Part shown: in pieces, positions 8,838-20,900 of the stretch
Numbering within the stretch: position 1 is the first letter of the stretch
Layout of the letters: each line of letters starts with the position of its first letter
Source of the DNA: Actinacidiphila guanduensis
GTDB lineage: Bacteria; Actinomycetota; Actinomycetes; Streptomycetales; Streptomycetaceae
Reading direction: 5' to 3'
Assembly: GCF_900103985.1 (NCBI RefSeq)
Contig: NZ_FNIE01000007.1
Coordinates: forward strand, 1-64,000
DNA length: 64,000 nt
The notes under the pieces: model-generated
The model's database searches: none
What the model was told of the DNA's origin: nothing
The model's input: the letters and a program-made list of their open reading frames with translations, nothing else
Made by a program: the position numbers and the translations under genes

Positions 8838-9530
8838 GTGGACATCGTCGTCAAGGGCCGCAAGACCGAGGTGCCCGAGAGGTTCCGCAAGCACGTGGCC
8901 GAGAAACTGGACAAGATCCAGAAGCTCGACGGCAAGGTGATCAGCCTCGACGTCGAGGTGTCCAAGGAGCTCAACCCGCGGCAGGCGGGCCGGGCCGACC
9001 GGGTGGAGATCACGCTGAACACCCGTGGTCCCGTGATCCGGGCGGAGGCCGCTGCCGCGGACCCGTACGCCGCGCTGGACGTCGCGGTCACGAAGCTGGA
9101 GTCCCGGCTGCGCAAGGCCGCGAGCAAGCGCCACACCCGCAGGGGCAGCGGCCGCATCCCGGCCGCCGAGGTTCCCGGACACGTGCCCGGGGTGGCGCAG
9201 ATCAACGGCGACGGGTCCCTCGTGGTGGACGAGGGCGGAGACGGGGACGTGCCCGTCAAGAAGGTCGGGCCCTTGGAGGTGCGGGGCGACGGGCCGCTGG
9301 TGGTCAGGGAGAAGACCCACGCGGCGACGCCGATGGCGCTCGACCAGGCGCTGTACGAGATGGAGTTGGTGGGGCACGACTTCTACCTCTTCGTCGACAG
9401 CGACACCAAGCAGCCCAGCGTCGTCTACCGCAGGCACGGCTACGACTACGGGGTGATCCACCTCAACGCCGACGCGTCGGGAAGCGGTTCGCCCACCGAG
9501 GCCGGCGACTCGCTGAACCACGGCGAGTGA
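8838..9530 (+). CDS. hpf: Ribosome hibernation-promoting factor, long form
   Basis: 230 residues from GTG 8838, preceded by GGAACGGAG at proper spacing. The N-terminal S30AE domain (~1-100; starts VDIVVKGRKTEVPERF) binds the decoding/mRNA region of the 30S subunit. A basic linker with RRGSGR follows, and the C-terminal ~60 residues (MALDQALYEMELVGHDFYLF onward) form the dimerisation domain that joins 70S particles into 100S. The length marks the long HPF class found in actinobacteria and Firmicutes. A strong hairpin follows. Confidence 0.95.
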   Translation: MDIVVKGRKTEVPERFRKHVAEKLDKIQKLDGKVISLDVEVSKELNPRQAGRADRVEITLNTRGPVIRAEAAAADPYAALDVAVTKLESRLRKAASKRHTRRGSGRIPAAEVPGHVPGVAQINGDGSLVVDEGGDGDVPVKKVGPLEVRGDGPLVVREKTHAATPMALDQALYEMELVGHDFYLFVDSDTKQPSVVYRRHGYDYGVIHLNADASGSGSPTEAGDSLNHGE

Positions 9531-9566
9531 GCACTGCGCCGAACACGGGGGATCACTAGGCAAGTT

Positions 9567-9611
9567 GGCGCGATGGCACCCCTGGAATCCGCACAGGGGC
9601 GCCGTCGCGCC
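9567..9611 (+). terminator. Hairpin downstream of hpf
   Basis: An 11-bp stem (9567-9577 with 9601-9611, one G-U pair) continues, after a mismatch, into a 6-bp inner stem (CCCCTG 9579-9584 with CAGGGG 9594-9599). No T-run follows, as is common for Streptomyces terminators. It separates hpf from the next regulator gene. Confidence 0.6.
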
Positions 9612-9664
9612 GGGACGTGAAATGCTGGGCCGGTGCTCAACTCTGTTCTGAGGGGGAGGAACTG

Positions 9665-10402
9665 ATGCCGGATTTCGACCACGGGGTGTCCGGCGAACGC
9701 GGCAGGCCTCCCTACGGCGAACCCTCCGTTCCGGCCCCGGCCGAGCCGATCCGGGTCCTGGTCGTCGACGACCACGCGCTTTTCCGCCGGGGCCTGGAGA
9801 TCGTGCTCGCGCAGGAGGAGGACATCCAGGTCGTCGGTGAGGCCGGGGACGGCACCGAGGCGGTGGAGAAGGCCGCCGACCTGCTGCCGGACATCGTGCT
9901 GATGGACGTGCGGATGCCGCGGCGCGGCGGGATCGAGGCGTGCACCTCGATCAAGGAGGTCGCCCCCAGCGCCAAGATCATCATGTTGACGATAAGCGAC
10001 GAGGAAGCCGACCTCTACGAGGCGATCAAGGCCGGCGCCACCGGGTACCTCCTGAAGGAGATCTCCACCGACGAGGTGGCCACCGCGATCCGGGCCGTCG
10101 CGGACGGGCAGTCGCAGATCAGCCCGTCGATGGCGTCCAAGCTGCTCACCGAGTTCAAGTCGATGATCCAGCGCACCGACGAGAAGCGGCTGGTCCCCGC
10201 GCCGCGGCTGACCGACCGCGAGATCGAGGTTCTGAAGCTGGTGGCGACGGGGCTGAACAACCGCGACATCGCCAAGCAGCTGTTCATCAGCGAGAACACC
10301 GTGAAGAACCACGTGCGCAACATCCTGGAGAAGCTCCAGTTGCACTCCAGGATGGAGGCCGTGGTCTACGCGATGCGGGAGAAGATCCTGGAGATCCGCT
10401 GA
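9665..10402 (+). CDS. NarL/FixJ-type response regulator
   Basis: 245 residues from ATG 9665, preceded by GGGGGAGGAA. A ~28-residue variable head precedes a receiver domain with acidic pair (VVDDH), phospho-acceptor Asp in IVLMDVRMPRRGG and Lys in GYLLKEIS. The LuxR-type HTH (LTDREIEVLKLVATGLNNRDIA...) occupies the C-terminal ~65 residues. No histidine kinase is adjacent, so it is an orphan here; its kinase and regulon cannot be deduced from this window. The hpf-regulator-secA neighbourhood is conserved in Streptomyces. Confidence 0.9.
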   Translation: MPDFDHGVSGERGRPPYGEPSVPAPAEPIRVLVVDDHALFRRGLEIVLAQEEDIQVVGEAGDGTEAVEKAADLLPDIVLMDVRMPRRGGIEACTSIKEVAPSAKIIMLTISDEEADLYEAIKAGATGYLLKEISTDEVATAIRAVADGQSQISPSMASKLLTEFKSMIQRTDEKRLVPAPRLTDREIEVLKLVATGLNNRDIAKQLFISENTVKNHVRNILEKLQLHSRMEAVVYAMREKILEIR

Positions 10403-10499
10403 CCCGGCCGGACGGCGCCGACGACTGACAACGCGGCGAGCGTGCGTGCCAGGGCCCGCCTACCCCCGGGCCGGCCGGGCAGGATTTGTCGGACACGGC

Positions 10500-11687
10500 C
10501 TAGCGGCGGTCGTGGCTGCGCTTGACGGCGTCGGCGAGAGGCTCGCGCAGGGATTCCGGCAGCACCCGCTCCACCCGGGCGTCCGTGCAGCCGACCCAGC
10601 CGGCGGCCTCCACGATGGCGTCCGCGGTGGGCTGCACGGCCTTCGGACCGTTCAGGGAGACCTGCCGGGCGACGAGGGTGCGGCCCTCACGGGCGGGATC
10701 CACCCGGCCCACCAGCCGTCCGCCCGCCAGCACCGGCATCGCGAAGTAACCGTGCACGCGCTTGGGCTTGGGGGTGTAGGCCTCCAGGCGGTGGGTGAAG
10801 CCGAAGATGCGCTCGGTGCGGGGGCGGTCCCAGATCAGGGAGTCGAAGGGGGAGAGCAGGGTCGTACGGTGGCGGCCGCGCGGCTCGGTGGCGAGCGCGG
10901 CCGGGTCGGCCCACGCGGGCTTGCCCCAGCCCTCGACCTCCACCGGCACCAGGCCCGTGTCCGCGATCACCGAGGCGACGTCCTCGCCCTTGAGGCGGTG
11001 GTAGTCGGCCAGGTCGGCGCGGGTGGCCACGCCCATCGCGGTTCCGGCCTGGGCGACCAGGCGGCGCATGCACGCGGTGTCGTCCAGATCGTCGTGGAGG
11101 AGGTCGGCGGGGACGGCGCGCTCGGACAGGTCGTAGATACGCTTCCAGCCGCTGCGCCGGGTGCAGACCACCTCGCCGGTGTCCAGCAGCCACTCCACCG
11201 CGATCTTCGTCTCGGACCAGTCCCACCACGGCCCGCCGTTCTTGGCGCCGCCGAGCTGGGTGGAGGTCAGCGGGCCGTCGGCCCTGAGCCGGTCCAGGAC
11301 GGCGGCGATGGAGCGCTCGGCGTCCTGGAGGACGTGCCAGCGGTGGCCGCGGGCGCGGCGGGCCCGTCGGCGGAAGGCGAAGTGCGGCCACTCCTCGATC
11401 GGCAGGATGCAGGCGGCGTGCGACCAGTACTCGAAGGCGTGGCCGTCCGACCAGTAGGCGCGCTCGACCGCCTTCCGGCCGATGGCGCCGAGCCGGGCGT
11501 AGGGGATCAGCTCGTGCGACCTGGCCAGCACCGAGATCGTGTCGAGCTGGACCGCTCCCAGGGCGCGCAGCACCCCCCGGGCCCCGCCGCGCCGGTCCGG
11601 GGTCCCGATGAAGCCCTGGGCGCGCAGGGCGATCCTGCGGGCCTCGTCTGCGGACAGGGAGAGCTGGGGAGGCGGCAGCGCAGTCAT
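10500..11687 (-). CDS. Winged-helix YcaQ/AlkX-like DNA glycosylase family protein
   Basis: 395 residues from ATG 11687; a further in-frame start upstream would lie in the short gap to the next gene. It belongs to the HTH_42/DUF1006 family. The catalytic-loop motif QxD (V-Q-L-D-T-I, about residue 48-53) is present, like the QxD of E. coli YcaQ, which unhooks interstrand crosslinks; AZB-type relatives have QxQ. Streptomyces often carries several paralogues, some protecting against self-made DNA alkylators, but no biosynthetic genes are near. It is convergent with the response regulator; 10403-10499 shows no clear terminator. Confidence 0.8.
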   Translation of the reverse strand: MTALPPPQLSLSADEARRIALRAQGFIGTPDRRGGARGVLRALGAVQLDTISVLARSHELIPYARLGAIGRKAVERAYWSDGHAFEYWSHAACILPIEEWPHFAFRRRARRARGHRWHVLQDAERSIAAVLDRLRADGPLTSTQLGGAKNGGPWWDWSETKIAVEWLLDTGEVVCTRRSGWKRIYDLSERAVPADLLHDDLDDTACMRRLVAQAGTAMGVATRADLADYHRLKGEDVASVIADTGLVPVEVEGWGKPAWADPAALATEPRGRHRTTLLSPFDSLIWDRPRTERIFGFTHRLEAYTPKPKRVHGYFAMPVLAGGRLVGRVDPAREGRTLVARQVSLNGPKAVQPTADAIVEAAGWVGCTDARVERVLPESLREPLADAVKRSHDRR

Positions 11688-11751
11688 GCGGGCCAGCGTA
11701 GGCCCGGGCACCGACAATCGGCTTCCACCTGCGCTTTCACCGGGCGGACCT

Positions 11752-12339
11752 CTACTTCGGAGCGGGGAGGTACGGCGTTGCCGAGGGGAGCTGCCAGTCC
11801 GAGGGGAGCAGGGAGCCCACCCAGCAGTCCCGCCGGGTGCCCTCGTGGACCAGGCGGGAGCGCAGTGTCCCCTCCTGGACGAAGCCGATGCCGAGCGCGA
11901 CGGCGCGTGACCCTTCGTTGCCCGCCTCGGCGTACCACTCGATGCGCTCCACGCCCAGGGACTCGAAGGCCCAGCGGCACACCTCGCGGCCGGCCTCCTT
12001 GGTGTAGCCGCGGCCGCGCTGGTCGGCGGCCGTCCAGTAGCCGAGTTCGGCCTGGCGCTGCGGCGGGGCCAGCTGCTGCAGCCGCACCAGGCCTATCGAG
12101 CCGACCAGCGCGTCCTCGGCCACGGTGAAGACGCCGAAGTTGTAGAGGGTGTCCTCGCGCCAGCCGTCGGGGCAGATCCGGCCGATGAAGTCGGCCGCCG
12201 TCTCGCGGGTGTAGGGGGAGGGGACCGCGGTCCAGCGGGGGATCTCGGGGTCCTGGCACGCCTGGTACACCGCCTCCACATCACCGGCCGCGAAGGGGCG
12301 CAGGACCAGGCGCCGGGTGGTGAGGGTGACGGGTTCCAT
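11752..12339 (-). CDS. GNAT family N-acetyltransferase (RimJ/RimL-like)
   Basis: 195 residues from ATG 12339 with AAAGGTG upstream. It starts with [11 protein letters not shown], typical of the Acetyltransf_3/RimJ-RimL group, and the acetyl-CoA pyrophosphate loop is Q-R-G-R-G-Y in [13 protein letters not shown]. The C-terminus carries the usual [24 protein letters not shown] pattern. Substrate unknown: ribosomal protein N-termini or small molecules are both possible. Divergent from secA with a 272-bp gap; 64 bp upstream of the YcaQ-like gene on the same strand. Confidence 0.85.
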   Translation of the reverse strand: MEPVTLTTRRLVLRPFAAGDVEAVYQACQDPEIPRWTAVPSPYTRETAADFIGRICPDGWREDTLYNFGVFTVAEDALVGSIGLVRLQQLAPPQRQAELGYWTAADQRGRGYTKEAGREVCRWAFESLGVERIEWYAEAGNEGSRAVALGIGFVQEGTLRSRLVHEGTRRDCWVGSLLPSDWQLPSATPYLPAPK

Positions 12340-12513
12340 GGCGGGCGCACCTTTCTGGCGATTCCGGCCGTACGGGCCGGGGACCCCGCGAAGACCGGGG
12401 CGGGACACAGGCGGGACCCAGGAAAGGGGCCGGTGGGCAGTATCGCGGTGCCCGCGGGGCCGGGGAAAACCGTTTTGCCGCGGCTGGGCCTCCCGGCCCG
12501 CTGCCGTCCTCGC

Positions 12514-12519
12514 TTACGA
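12514..12519 (+). promoter_or_regulatory. Putative -10 box of secA
   Basis: TACGAT 93 nt before the secA GTG fits the Streptomyces housekeeping -10 (TAnnnT). No strong -35 is visible 17-19 nt upstream. Confidence 0.35.
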
Positions 12520-12611
12520 TGGCCGTTGCAGCAGGGCCAGGCAGACAGGACCCGCGCTGTGCCCCGCGCGGGAACCGCGCGCCAGGCCCGACCGGCAAGG
12601 AGTCAGCCTAC

Positions 12612-15419
<2,808 letters not shown>

Positions 15420-15455
15420 CGGACCTGCGCACCCGGGCAAGCGCCCGGATGCTCT

Positions 15456-15500
15456 CGGCGGCCCGGTGCCTGACCCTCATGGTCAGGCACCGGGCCGCCG
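15456..15500. terminator. Bidirectional terminator between secA and the Rv3235-like gene
   Basis: A perfect 20-bp inverted repeat (15456-15475 with 15481-15500) with a 5-nt loop, lying between convergent genes. No T-tract flanks it on either side. Confidence 0.8.
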
Positions 15501-15564
15501 GCGTGTGGACCGGGACCCGTCATCGGCGGGTGCATGCTCCGCCCAATGGGCCGCTGTGCCCAGC

Positions 15565-16278
15565 TCAGCTCGCCGCCACATCGGTGCAGTGCCACCGGGC
15601 GCGACCGTAGCCGGGCCCCGAGTCGGCGTTCCCGGGTTCCAGGCGGAAGGCGATGGCGCGCACCACTCCCTCGTCCAGGACGACCACCGCCGTCACCTCC
15701 AAGGCGCCGCTCTCGGTGCGGAAGACCCGGCAGCGGCGCACGCTCGGGGTGCGGCCGCGGGCCTGCAGGCGCCAGTCGGCCCGGTCGGCGTGCAGCTGCC
15801 ACAGCCGCTGGTACGCCTCGTCCCTGACTCTGCCGGCCAGCGCGGTCAGCGGGCGCCGCCCGGTGAGCACGTCGAGCAGGTGCTGGGCGAACCACAGGTG
15901 CGGCGGCAGCGCCCGCCCCGAACCCCCGCGGAGTGCGCCGGCGGCCGGGCGGCGGGGGTCCGTCCGGCCCGGCGGGGCACTGCGGACGGCCGCTCGGCGG
16001 GCAAGGGTGCCGCGGGAGCCCGGGCGCGGGTTCGGGGCCGCGGGACCCCGGCCAGGGGCGTTGGCGGCGGCTCCGGCGGTGGCTTCGGCGGGACGGTCGG
16101 GCGCTCCGGCAGTGGCGCCGGGCGGCTGGTTCCCGGGGGCGGCCGGGGCGGTGCCGGGGCCGCGGGTCGCCTTCGGACTGCTCGGACCAGCCGGAGTGCC
16201 CGGACTGGCCGGACGGCTGGCGGCGGCGGTGGCGGTGGCCTGGGCGGGGGTCTGGCCCGCGGCCGGAGTGGTGTGCAT
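15565..16278 (-). CDS. Rv3235-family protein
   Basis: 237 residues from ATG 16278, preceded by GGGGACG. The first ~130 residues are Pro/Ala/Gly-rich and probably disordered. The C-terminal ~100 residues are conserved, with LPPHLWFAQHLLDVLTGRRPLTALAGRV and a C-terminal RCRVFRTESGALEVTAVVVLDEGVVRAIAFRLE strand region. This matches the small actinobacterial family named after Rv3235, found next to secA. No enzymatic motif is visible and the function is unknown; the fold resembles a nuclear-transport-factor-2-like cone only by pattern. Confidence 0.75.
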   Translation of the reverse strand: MHTTPAAGQTPAQATATAAASRPASPGTPAGPSSPKATRGPGTAPAAPGNQPPGATAGAPDRPAEATAGAAANAPGRGPAAPNPRPGSRGTLARRAAVRSAPPGRTDPRRPAAGALRGGSGRALPPHLWFAQHLLDVLTGRRPLTALAGRVRDEAYQRLWQLHADRADWRLQARGRTPSVRRCRVFRTESGALEVTAVVVLDEGVVRAIAFRLEPGNADSGPGYGRARWHCTDVAAS

Positions 16279-16394
16279 GTCGCGTCCCCAAAGGTCGTCT
16301 GCCGGTCGATAGGCGCGGTTGTAGGACCCGGGGAAGAGCGCGGGCAAGGATCCGGCAGGGCCGTTCGGGCGCCCGGCGGGATTCACCTTTGAGG

Positions 16395-16407
16395 GTGTTG
16401 ACAACAC
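16395..16407. promoter_or_regulatory. 13-bp palindrome GTGTTG-a-CAACAC in a divergent promoter region
   Basis: Perfect 6-bp arms about one base, placed 15 nt before the plus-strand ATG at 16422 and ~117 bp before the minus-strand start at 16278. It contains TTGACA (16399-16404). It may be an operator controlling one or both genes. Confidence 0.35.
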
Positions 16408-16421
16408 GTATGCTTCACGCC

Positions 16422-16928
16422 ATGCGCGTCTACATTCCCACCACCCTCGCCGGGCTGGCCGAGTCGTACAAGGCCGGCGAACTGGGCCCGGCGCCGCTGG
16501 ACGCCTTCGCCGTGACGCCCGGACTGCGCGAGTGGTACGTCTCCGACGACATCGAGGAGCTCGAGTACGCGGCGCTCACCCGGGCCGCCCAGGCCTCGCT
16601 GCGGCTGCTCGCGCTGCACCCCGACGTGCCGCGCCGGCGCCTCGTCGTCGCGGTGGACGTGGCCGACGGCGCGGTACGGCACGACCCCGACCGCGCCCTG
16701 GACCCGGCGGCGCTGGGCGAGGTGCGGCTGACCCGGCCGGTGCCTTTCATCGAGGTCGCCGCCGTCCACGCGGACGCCGCCGACGCCGAGCGGGACGTCG
16801 CCGCGGCCGCCGCGGCGGTGGGCGCCGCGGACGCGGGCGACGACGATGCGCAGTTCACCGTCGACGGTGCCGAGGATCACGAACTTCTGTGGTATGCAAC
16901 GCAGGAGATTCCCAACCTGATCGGCTGA
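16422..16928 (+). CDS. Conserved actinobacterial protein (DUF6912-like)
   Basis: 168 residues from ATG 16422; an in-frame ATG at 16410 adds four residues. It opens MRVYIPTTLAGLAESYKAGE, a highly characteristic start of a Streptomyces family of unknown function, and contains REWYVSDDIEELEYAALTRAAQASLRLLA and ATQEIPNLIG at the end. It is acidic and Ala-rich, with no signal peptide or membrane segment. Function unknown. It precedes the HAD hydrolase by 65 bp, where a DnaA box lies. Confidence 0.75.
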   Translation: MRVYIPTTLAGLAESYKAGELGPAPLDAFAVTPGLREWYVSDDIEELEYAALTRAAQASLRLLALHPDVPRRRLVVAVDVADGAVRHDPDRALDPAALGEVRLTRPVPFIEVAAVHADAADAERDVAAAAAAVGAADAGDDDAQFTVDGAEDHELLWYATQEIPNLIG

Positions 16929-16941
16929 CGTTCGCAGGAAG

Positions 16942-16950
16942 TTGTCCACA
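16942..16950 (+). promoter_or_regulatory. DnaA box (TTGTCCACA) upstream of HAD hydrolase gene
   Basis: Third perfect TTGTCCACA of the window, 13 nt after one stop and 43 nt before the next start. A TACGGT at 16981-16986 may be the -10 box for a near-leaderless GTG start. Confidence 0.5.
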
Positions 16951-16993
16951 GGCCGGAAACGGGCTGTCGTGTCCGGCGGGTACGGTTCTGGGT

Positions 16994-17647
16994 GTGAACG
17001 CGCATCTCGTGTGGGACTGGAACGGCACCCTGTTCCACGACATCGACGCGGTGATCGAGGCCACGAACGCCTCGTTCGCCGAGCTGGGCCTGCCACCCGT
17101 CACCGCGGAGCGCTACCGCGAGCTGTACTGCGTGCCCGTCCCGCGGTTCTACGAGCGGCTGCTCGGCCGGCTGCCCGACCAGGACGAGTGGGCCGTGATG
17201 GACGCCACCTTCCACCGGCACTACTGGCGGCTGGCCGACACCTGCGGACTGGCCGAGGGCGCCGCCGAATTGCTCGCCGCGCAGCAGGCGGCCGGCCTCA
17301 CCCAGTCGCTGTGCTCGCTCGCCCCGCACGAGCGGCTGGCCCCGATGGTCGACGCCCACGGCATCACCGCCCACTTCCTGCGGGTGGACGGCCGCACCGG
17401 CCCCTCCGACCGCGGCAAGGCCGAGCAGATGGCCCGCCACCTCGCGGCGCTCGAAGGCATCGACGGCCGCCCCGTCGTCGTCATCGGCGACGCGCTGGAC
17501 GACGCGGCCGCCGCCGCCCACGTGGGCGCGAAAGCGGTGCTCTACACGGGCGGTTCGCACAGCCGTGCCGCCCTGGAGACCGCCGGGGTGCCGGTGGTCG
17601 ACAGCCTCGCGGCAGCCGTCGAGCAGGCCGCACGAATAGCGCGCTGA
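16994..17647 (+). CDS. HAD superfamily hydrolase (phosphatase-like)
   Basis: 217 residues from GTG 16994, with no good ribosome site, so possibly leaderless. HAD motif I reads DWNGT: the nucleophilic Asp is present but the general acid/base Asp two residues later is Asn. Motif II is in SLAPHERL, motif III is Lys in GKAEQMARHL and motif IV is GDALDDAAAA. It has an alpha-helical C1 cap as in phosphoglycolate phosphatases. The Asn at D+2 makes standard phosphatase chemistry uncertain. Substrate unknown. Confidence 0.85.
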   Translation: MNAHLVWDWNGTLFHDIDAVIEATNASFAELGLPPVTAERYRELYCVPVPRFYERLLGRLPDQDEWAVMDATFHRHYWRLADTCGLAEGAAELLAAQQAAGLTQSLCSLAPHERLAPMVDAHGITAHFLRVDGRTGPSDRGKAEQMARHLAALEGIDGRPVVVIGDALDDAAAAAHVGAKAVLYTGGSHSRAALETAGVPVVDSLAAAVEQAARIAR

Positions 17648-17717
17648 CCTGGACGGGAGCCCGCCGTCCTGTCCAATCGGGCCAAACGCGAGCGGTGCAC
17701 TTGTACGAAGACGGCGC

Positions 17718-17770
17718 ATGACAGCCACCCCCGCCGGAGCGATAGCCTTGCTGAGTGATCACTGGTGATC
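17718..17770 (+). promoter_or_regulatory. Putative promoter and operator of glutamate dehydrogenase gene
   Basis: ATGACA (17718-17723), 19 nt, TAGCCT (17743-17748) resembles a sigma-HrdB promoter. Just downstream is a dyad GATCAC-tg-GTGATC (17757-17770) overlapping the expected start of transcription, a position suited to a repressor. The leader to the ATG would be ~160 nt. Confidence 0.45.
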
Positions 17771-17914
17771 CGCGCTCCGGGGCCCGCGCCGCGCAGACGG
17801 GCGCGACGCACCCCTTCTCCGGCATAGCGTCGTCCCGTAGCGGAAACCCCGCGTCGCAGGGCGTCGTGCCACCACCCGACGTCACGCAACGGCGCGCGAC
17901 AGGAGTCAGAGGAC

Positions 17915-20900
17915 ATGCAGACCAAGCTGGACGATGCCAAGGCCGAACTGCTCGAGCAGGCAGTCCGGGCAGGTGAGAACAGCCCCGCGGGGGGACAACC
18001 CGGCCAGGGCCTCGACACAGAGGCGCTGACGGAGTACCTCCGGCGTTACTACCTGCACAGCGCACCCGAGGACCTCATCGACCGTGACCCGGTCGACGTC
18101 TACGGGGCCGCCGTCTCCCACCACCGCCTCGCGGAGAACCGCCCGCAGGGCACCGCGAACGTGCGGGTCCACACCCCGACCGTGGAGCAGAACGGCTGGC
18201 AGTGCAGCCACACCGTGGTCGAGGTCGTCACCGACGACATGCCCTTCCTCGTCGACTCGGTCACCAACGCGCTCACCCAGGCCAACCGCGCCATCCACGT
18301 CGTGGTGCACCCCCAGTTCCACGTCCGCCGTGACGTCACGGGCAAGCTGCTGGAGGTGATCGGCTCCGCGCGCGGCCGCTCCGCCGACGAGGTGCTGCCG
18401 CACGACGTGCTGGTGGAGTCCTGGATCCACGTCGAGATCGACCGCGAGACCGACCGCGAGGACCTCAAGCAGATCACCGCGGATCTGCGCCGGGTGCTGT
18501 CGGACGTGCGCGAGTCCGTCGAGGACTGGACGAAGATGCGCCAGGCCGCGCTCTCCATCGCCGACGAGCTGGCCGCCACCCCGCCGCCCGGGCTGCCCGA
18601 GCAGGAGGCCAGCGAGGCGTGGGAGTTGATGCGCTGGCTCGCCGACGACCACTTCACCTTCCTCGGCTACCGCGAGTACGAGCTGACCACCGACCCCGGC
18701 CCCGATGACACCGCCGAGGACGTGCTGGTCGCCGTGCCCGGCACCGGCCTGGGCATCCTGCGCTCCGACCCGCGTCACCCGCACGCGGACGGCACCCACC
18801 CCGGGCACCCCGGCCACCCCAGCTCGCCGTCCTTCAGCCGGCTGCCGGCCGACGCCCGCAAGAAGGCCCGCGAGCATCGGCTGCTGGTGCTCACCAAGGC
18901 CAACAGCCGCTCGACGGTGCACCGCCCGTCGTACCTGGACTACATCGGCGTCAAGAAGTTCGACGCCGAGGGGAACGTGGTCGGCGAGCGCCGCTTCCTC
19001 GGGCTGTTCTCCTCCTCCGCGTACACCGAGTCGGTGCGGCGGGTGCCGGTGGTGCGGCGCAAGGTCGAGGAGGTGCTGGCCGGTTCGGGGTACCGGACCG
19101 ACAGCCACGACGGCCGGGACCTGCTGCAGATCCTGGAGACCTACCCGCGTGACGAGCTCTTCCAGACCGGTGTGGACGAACTGCGTTCCATCGTCACCAG
19201 CGTGCTCTACCTCCAGGAGCGCCGCCAACTGCGGCTGTACCTGCGGCAGGACGAGTACGGCCGGTACTTCTCCGCCCTGGTCTACCTGCCGCGGGACCGC
19301 TACACCACCGCGGTCCGGCTGCGCCTGACCCGCATCCTGCAGGAGGAACTGGGCGGCCGCAGCGTCGACTTCACCGCGTGGAACACCGAGTCGGTGCTCT
19401 CCCGGCTGCACTTCGTGATCCGCGTCGACCCCGGTACGACGCTGCCGGAACTCACCGACGCCGATGTCGAGCGGATCGAGGGCCGGCTGGTGGCCGCCGC
19501 GCGGTCCTGGGCCGACGGCTTCGCCGAGGCGCTGAACGCCGAGTGCGGCGAGGAGCGGGCCGCCGAGCTGATCCGGCGCTACGCCGACGCCTTCCCCGAC
19601 GGCTACCGCGCCGACTTCGCGCCGCGGGTGGCCGTCGCCGACCTGCAGCACATCGAGACCCTGGGCGCCGACGACTTCACCCTGAGCCTGTACGAGCCGG
19701 TGTCGGCCGCGCCCGGCGAGCGCCGCTTCAAGATCTACCGGACGGGCGCGCCCGTCTCGCTGTCGGCGGTGCTGCCGGTGCTGCAGCGCCTCGGCGTGGA
19801 GGTGGTGGACGAGCGGCCCTACGAGGTTCGCCGCTCGGACGACACCCGCGCCTGGGTCTACGACTTCGGGCTGCGGCTGGACCCGCCCGCGGCCGCCGGG
19901 CCCGACGCCCCGACGCTCGCCGACCTCGGGGACGACGCGCGCGAGCGGTTCCAGGAGGCGTTCGCCGCCACCTGGACCGACCGCGCGGAGAACGACGGCT
20001 TCAACTCGCTGGTGCTGCGGGCCGGACTCGACTGGCGGCAGGCGATGGTGCTGCGCGCCTACGCCAAGTACCTGCGGCAGGCCGGCTCCACCTTCAGCCA
20101 GGACTACATGGAGGACACCCTCCGCACGAACGTCCACACCACCCGGCTGCTGGTCAACCTCTTCCAGGCCCGCCTCTCGCCCGACCACCAGAAGGCCGGC
20201 AGCGAGCTGACCGACGGCATCCTGGAGGAGCTGGAGGGCGCCTTGGACCAGGTCGCGAGCCTGGACGAGGACCGCATCCTGCGCTCCTTCCTCACCTTGA
20301 TCAAGGCCACGCTGCGGACCAACTACTTCCAGCGCGGGGCCGACGGGCAGCCGCACCCGTACCTGTCGATCAAGTTCGACCCGCAGGCCATCCCCGACCT
20401 GCCGGCACCGCGGCCGGCCTACGAGATCTGGGTGTACTCCCCGCGGGTGGAGGGCGTGCACCTGCGGTTCGGCAAGGTCGCCCGCGGCGGGCTGCGCTGG
20501 TCCGACCGCCGGGAGGACTTCCGCACCGAGGTGCTGGGCCTGGTCAAGGCGCAGATGGTGAAGAACACCGTGATCGTGCCGGTGGGCGCGAAGGGCGGGT
20601 TCGTCGGCAAGCGGCTGCCGGACCCGGCGGCCGACCGGGACGCGTGGCTGGCCGAGGGCATCGCCTCGTACAAGACGTTCATCTCCGGGCTGCTGGACAT
20701 CACCGACAACCTGGTCGGCGGCCAGGTGGTGCCGCCGGCCGACGTGGTCCGACACGACGGGGACGACACCTACCTGGTGGTGGCCGCGGACAAGGGCACC
20801 GCGTCCTTCTCCGACATCGCCAACGAGGTGGCGGTCTCCTACGGCTTCTGGCTGGGCGACGCCTTCGCCTCCGGCGGCTCGGTGGGCTACGACCACAAGA

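Noticed and set aside
10446..12128. A long plus-strand open frame across the YcaQ-like and GNAT genes.
   Set aside because: It spans two clearly recognisable minus-strand genes and has a low-complexity Gly/Arg/Ala translation.
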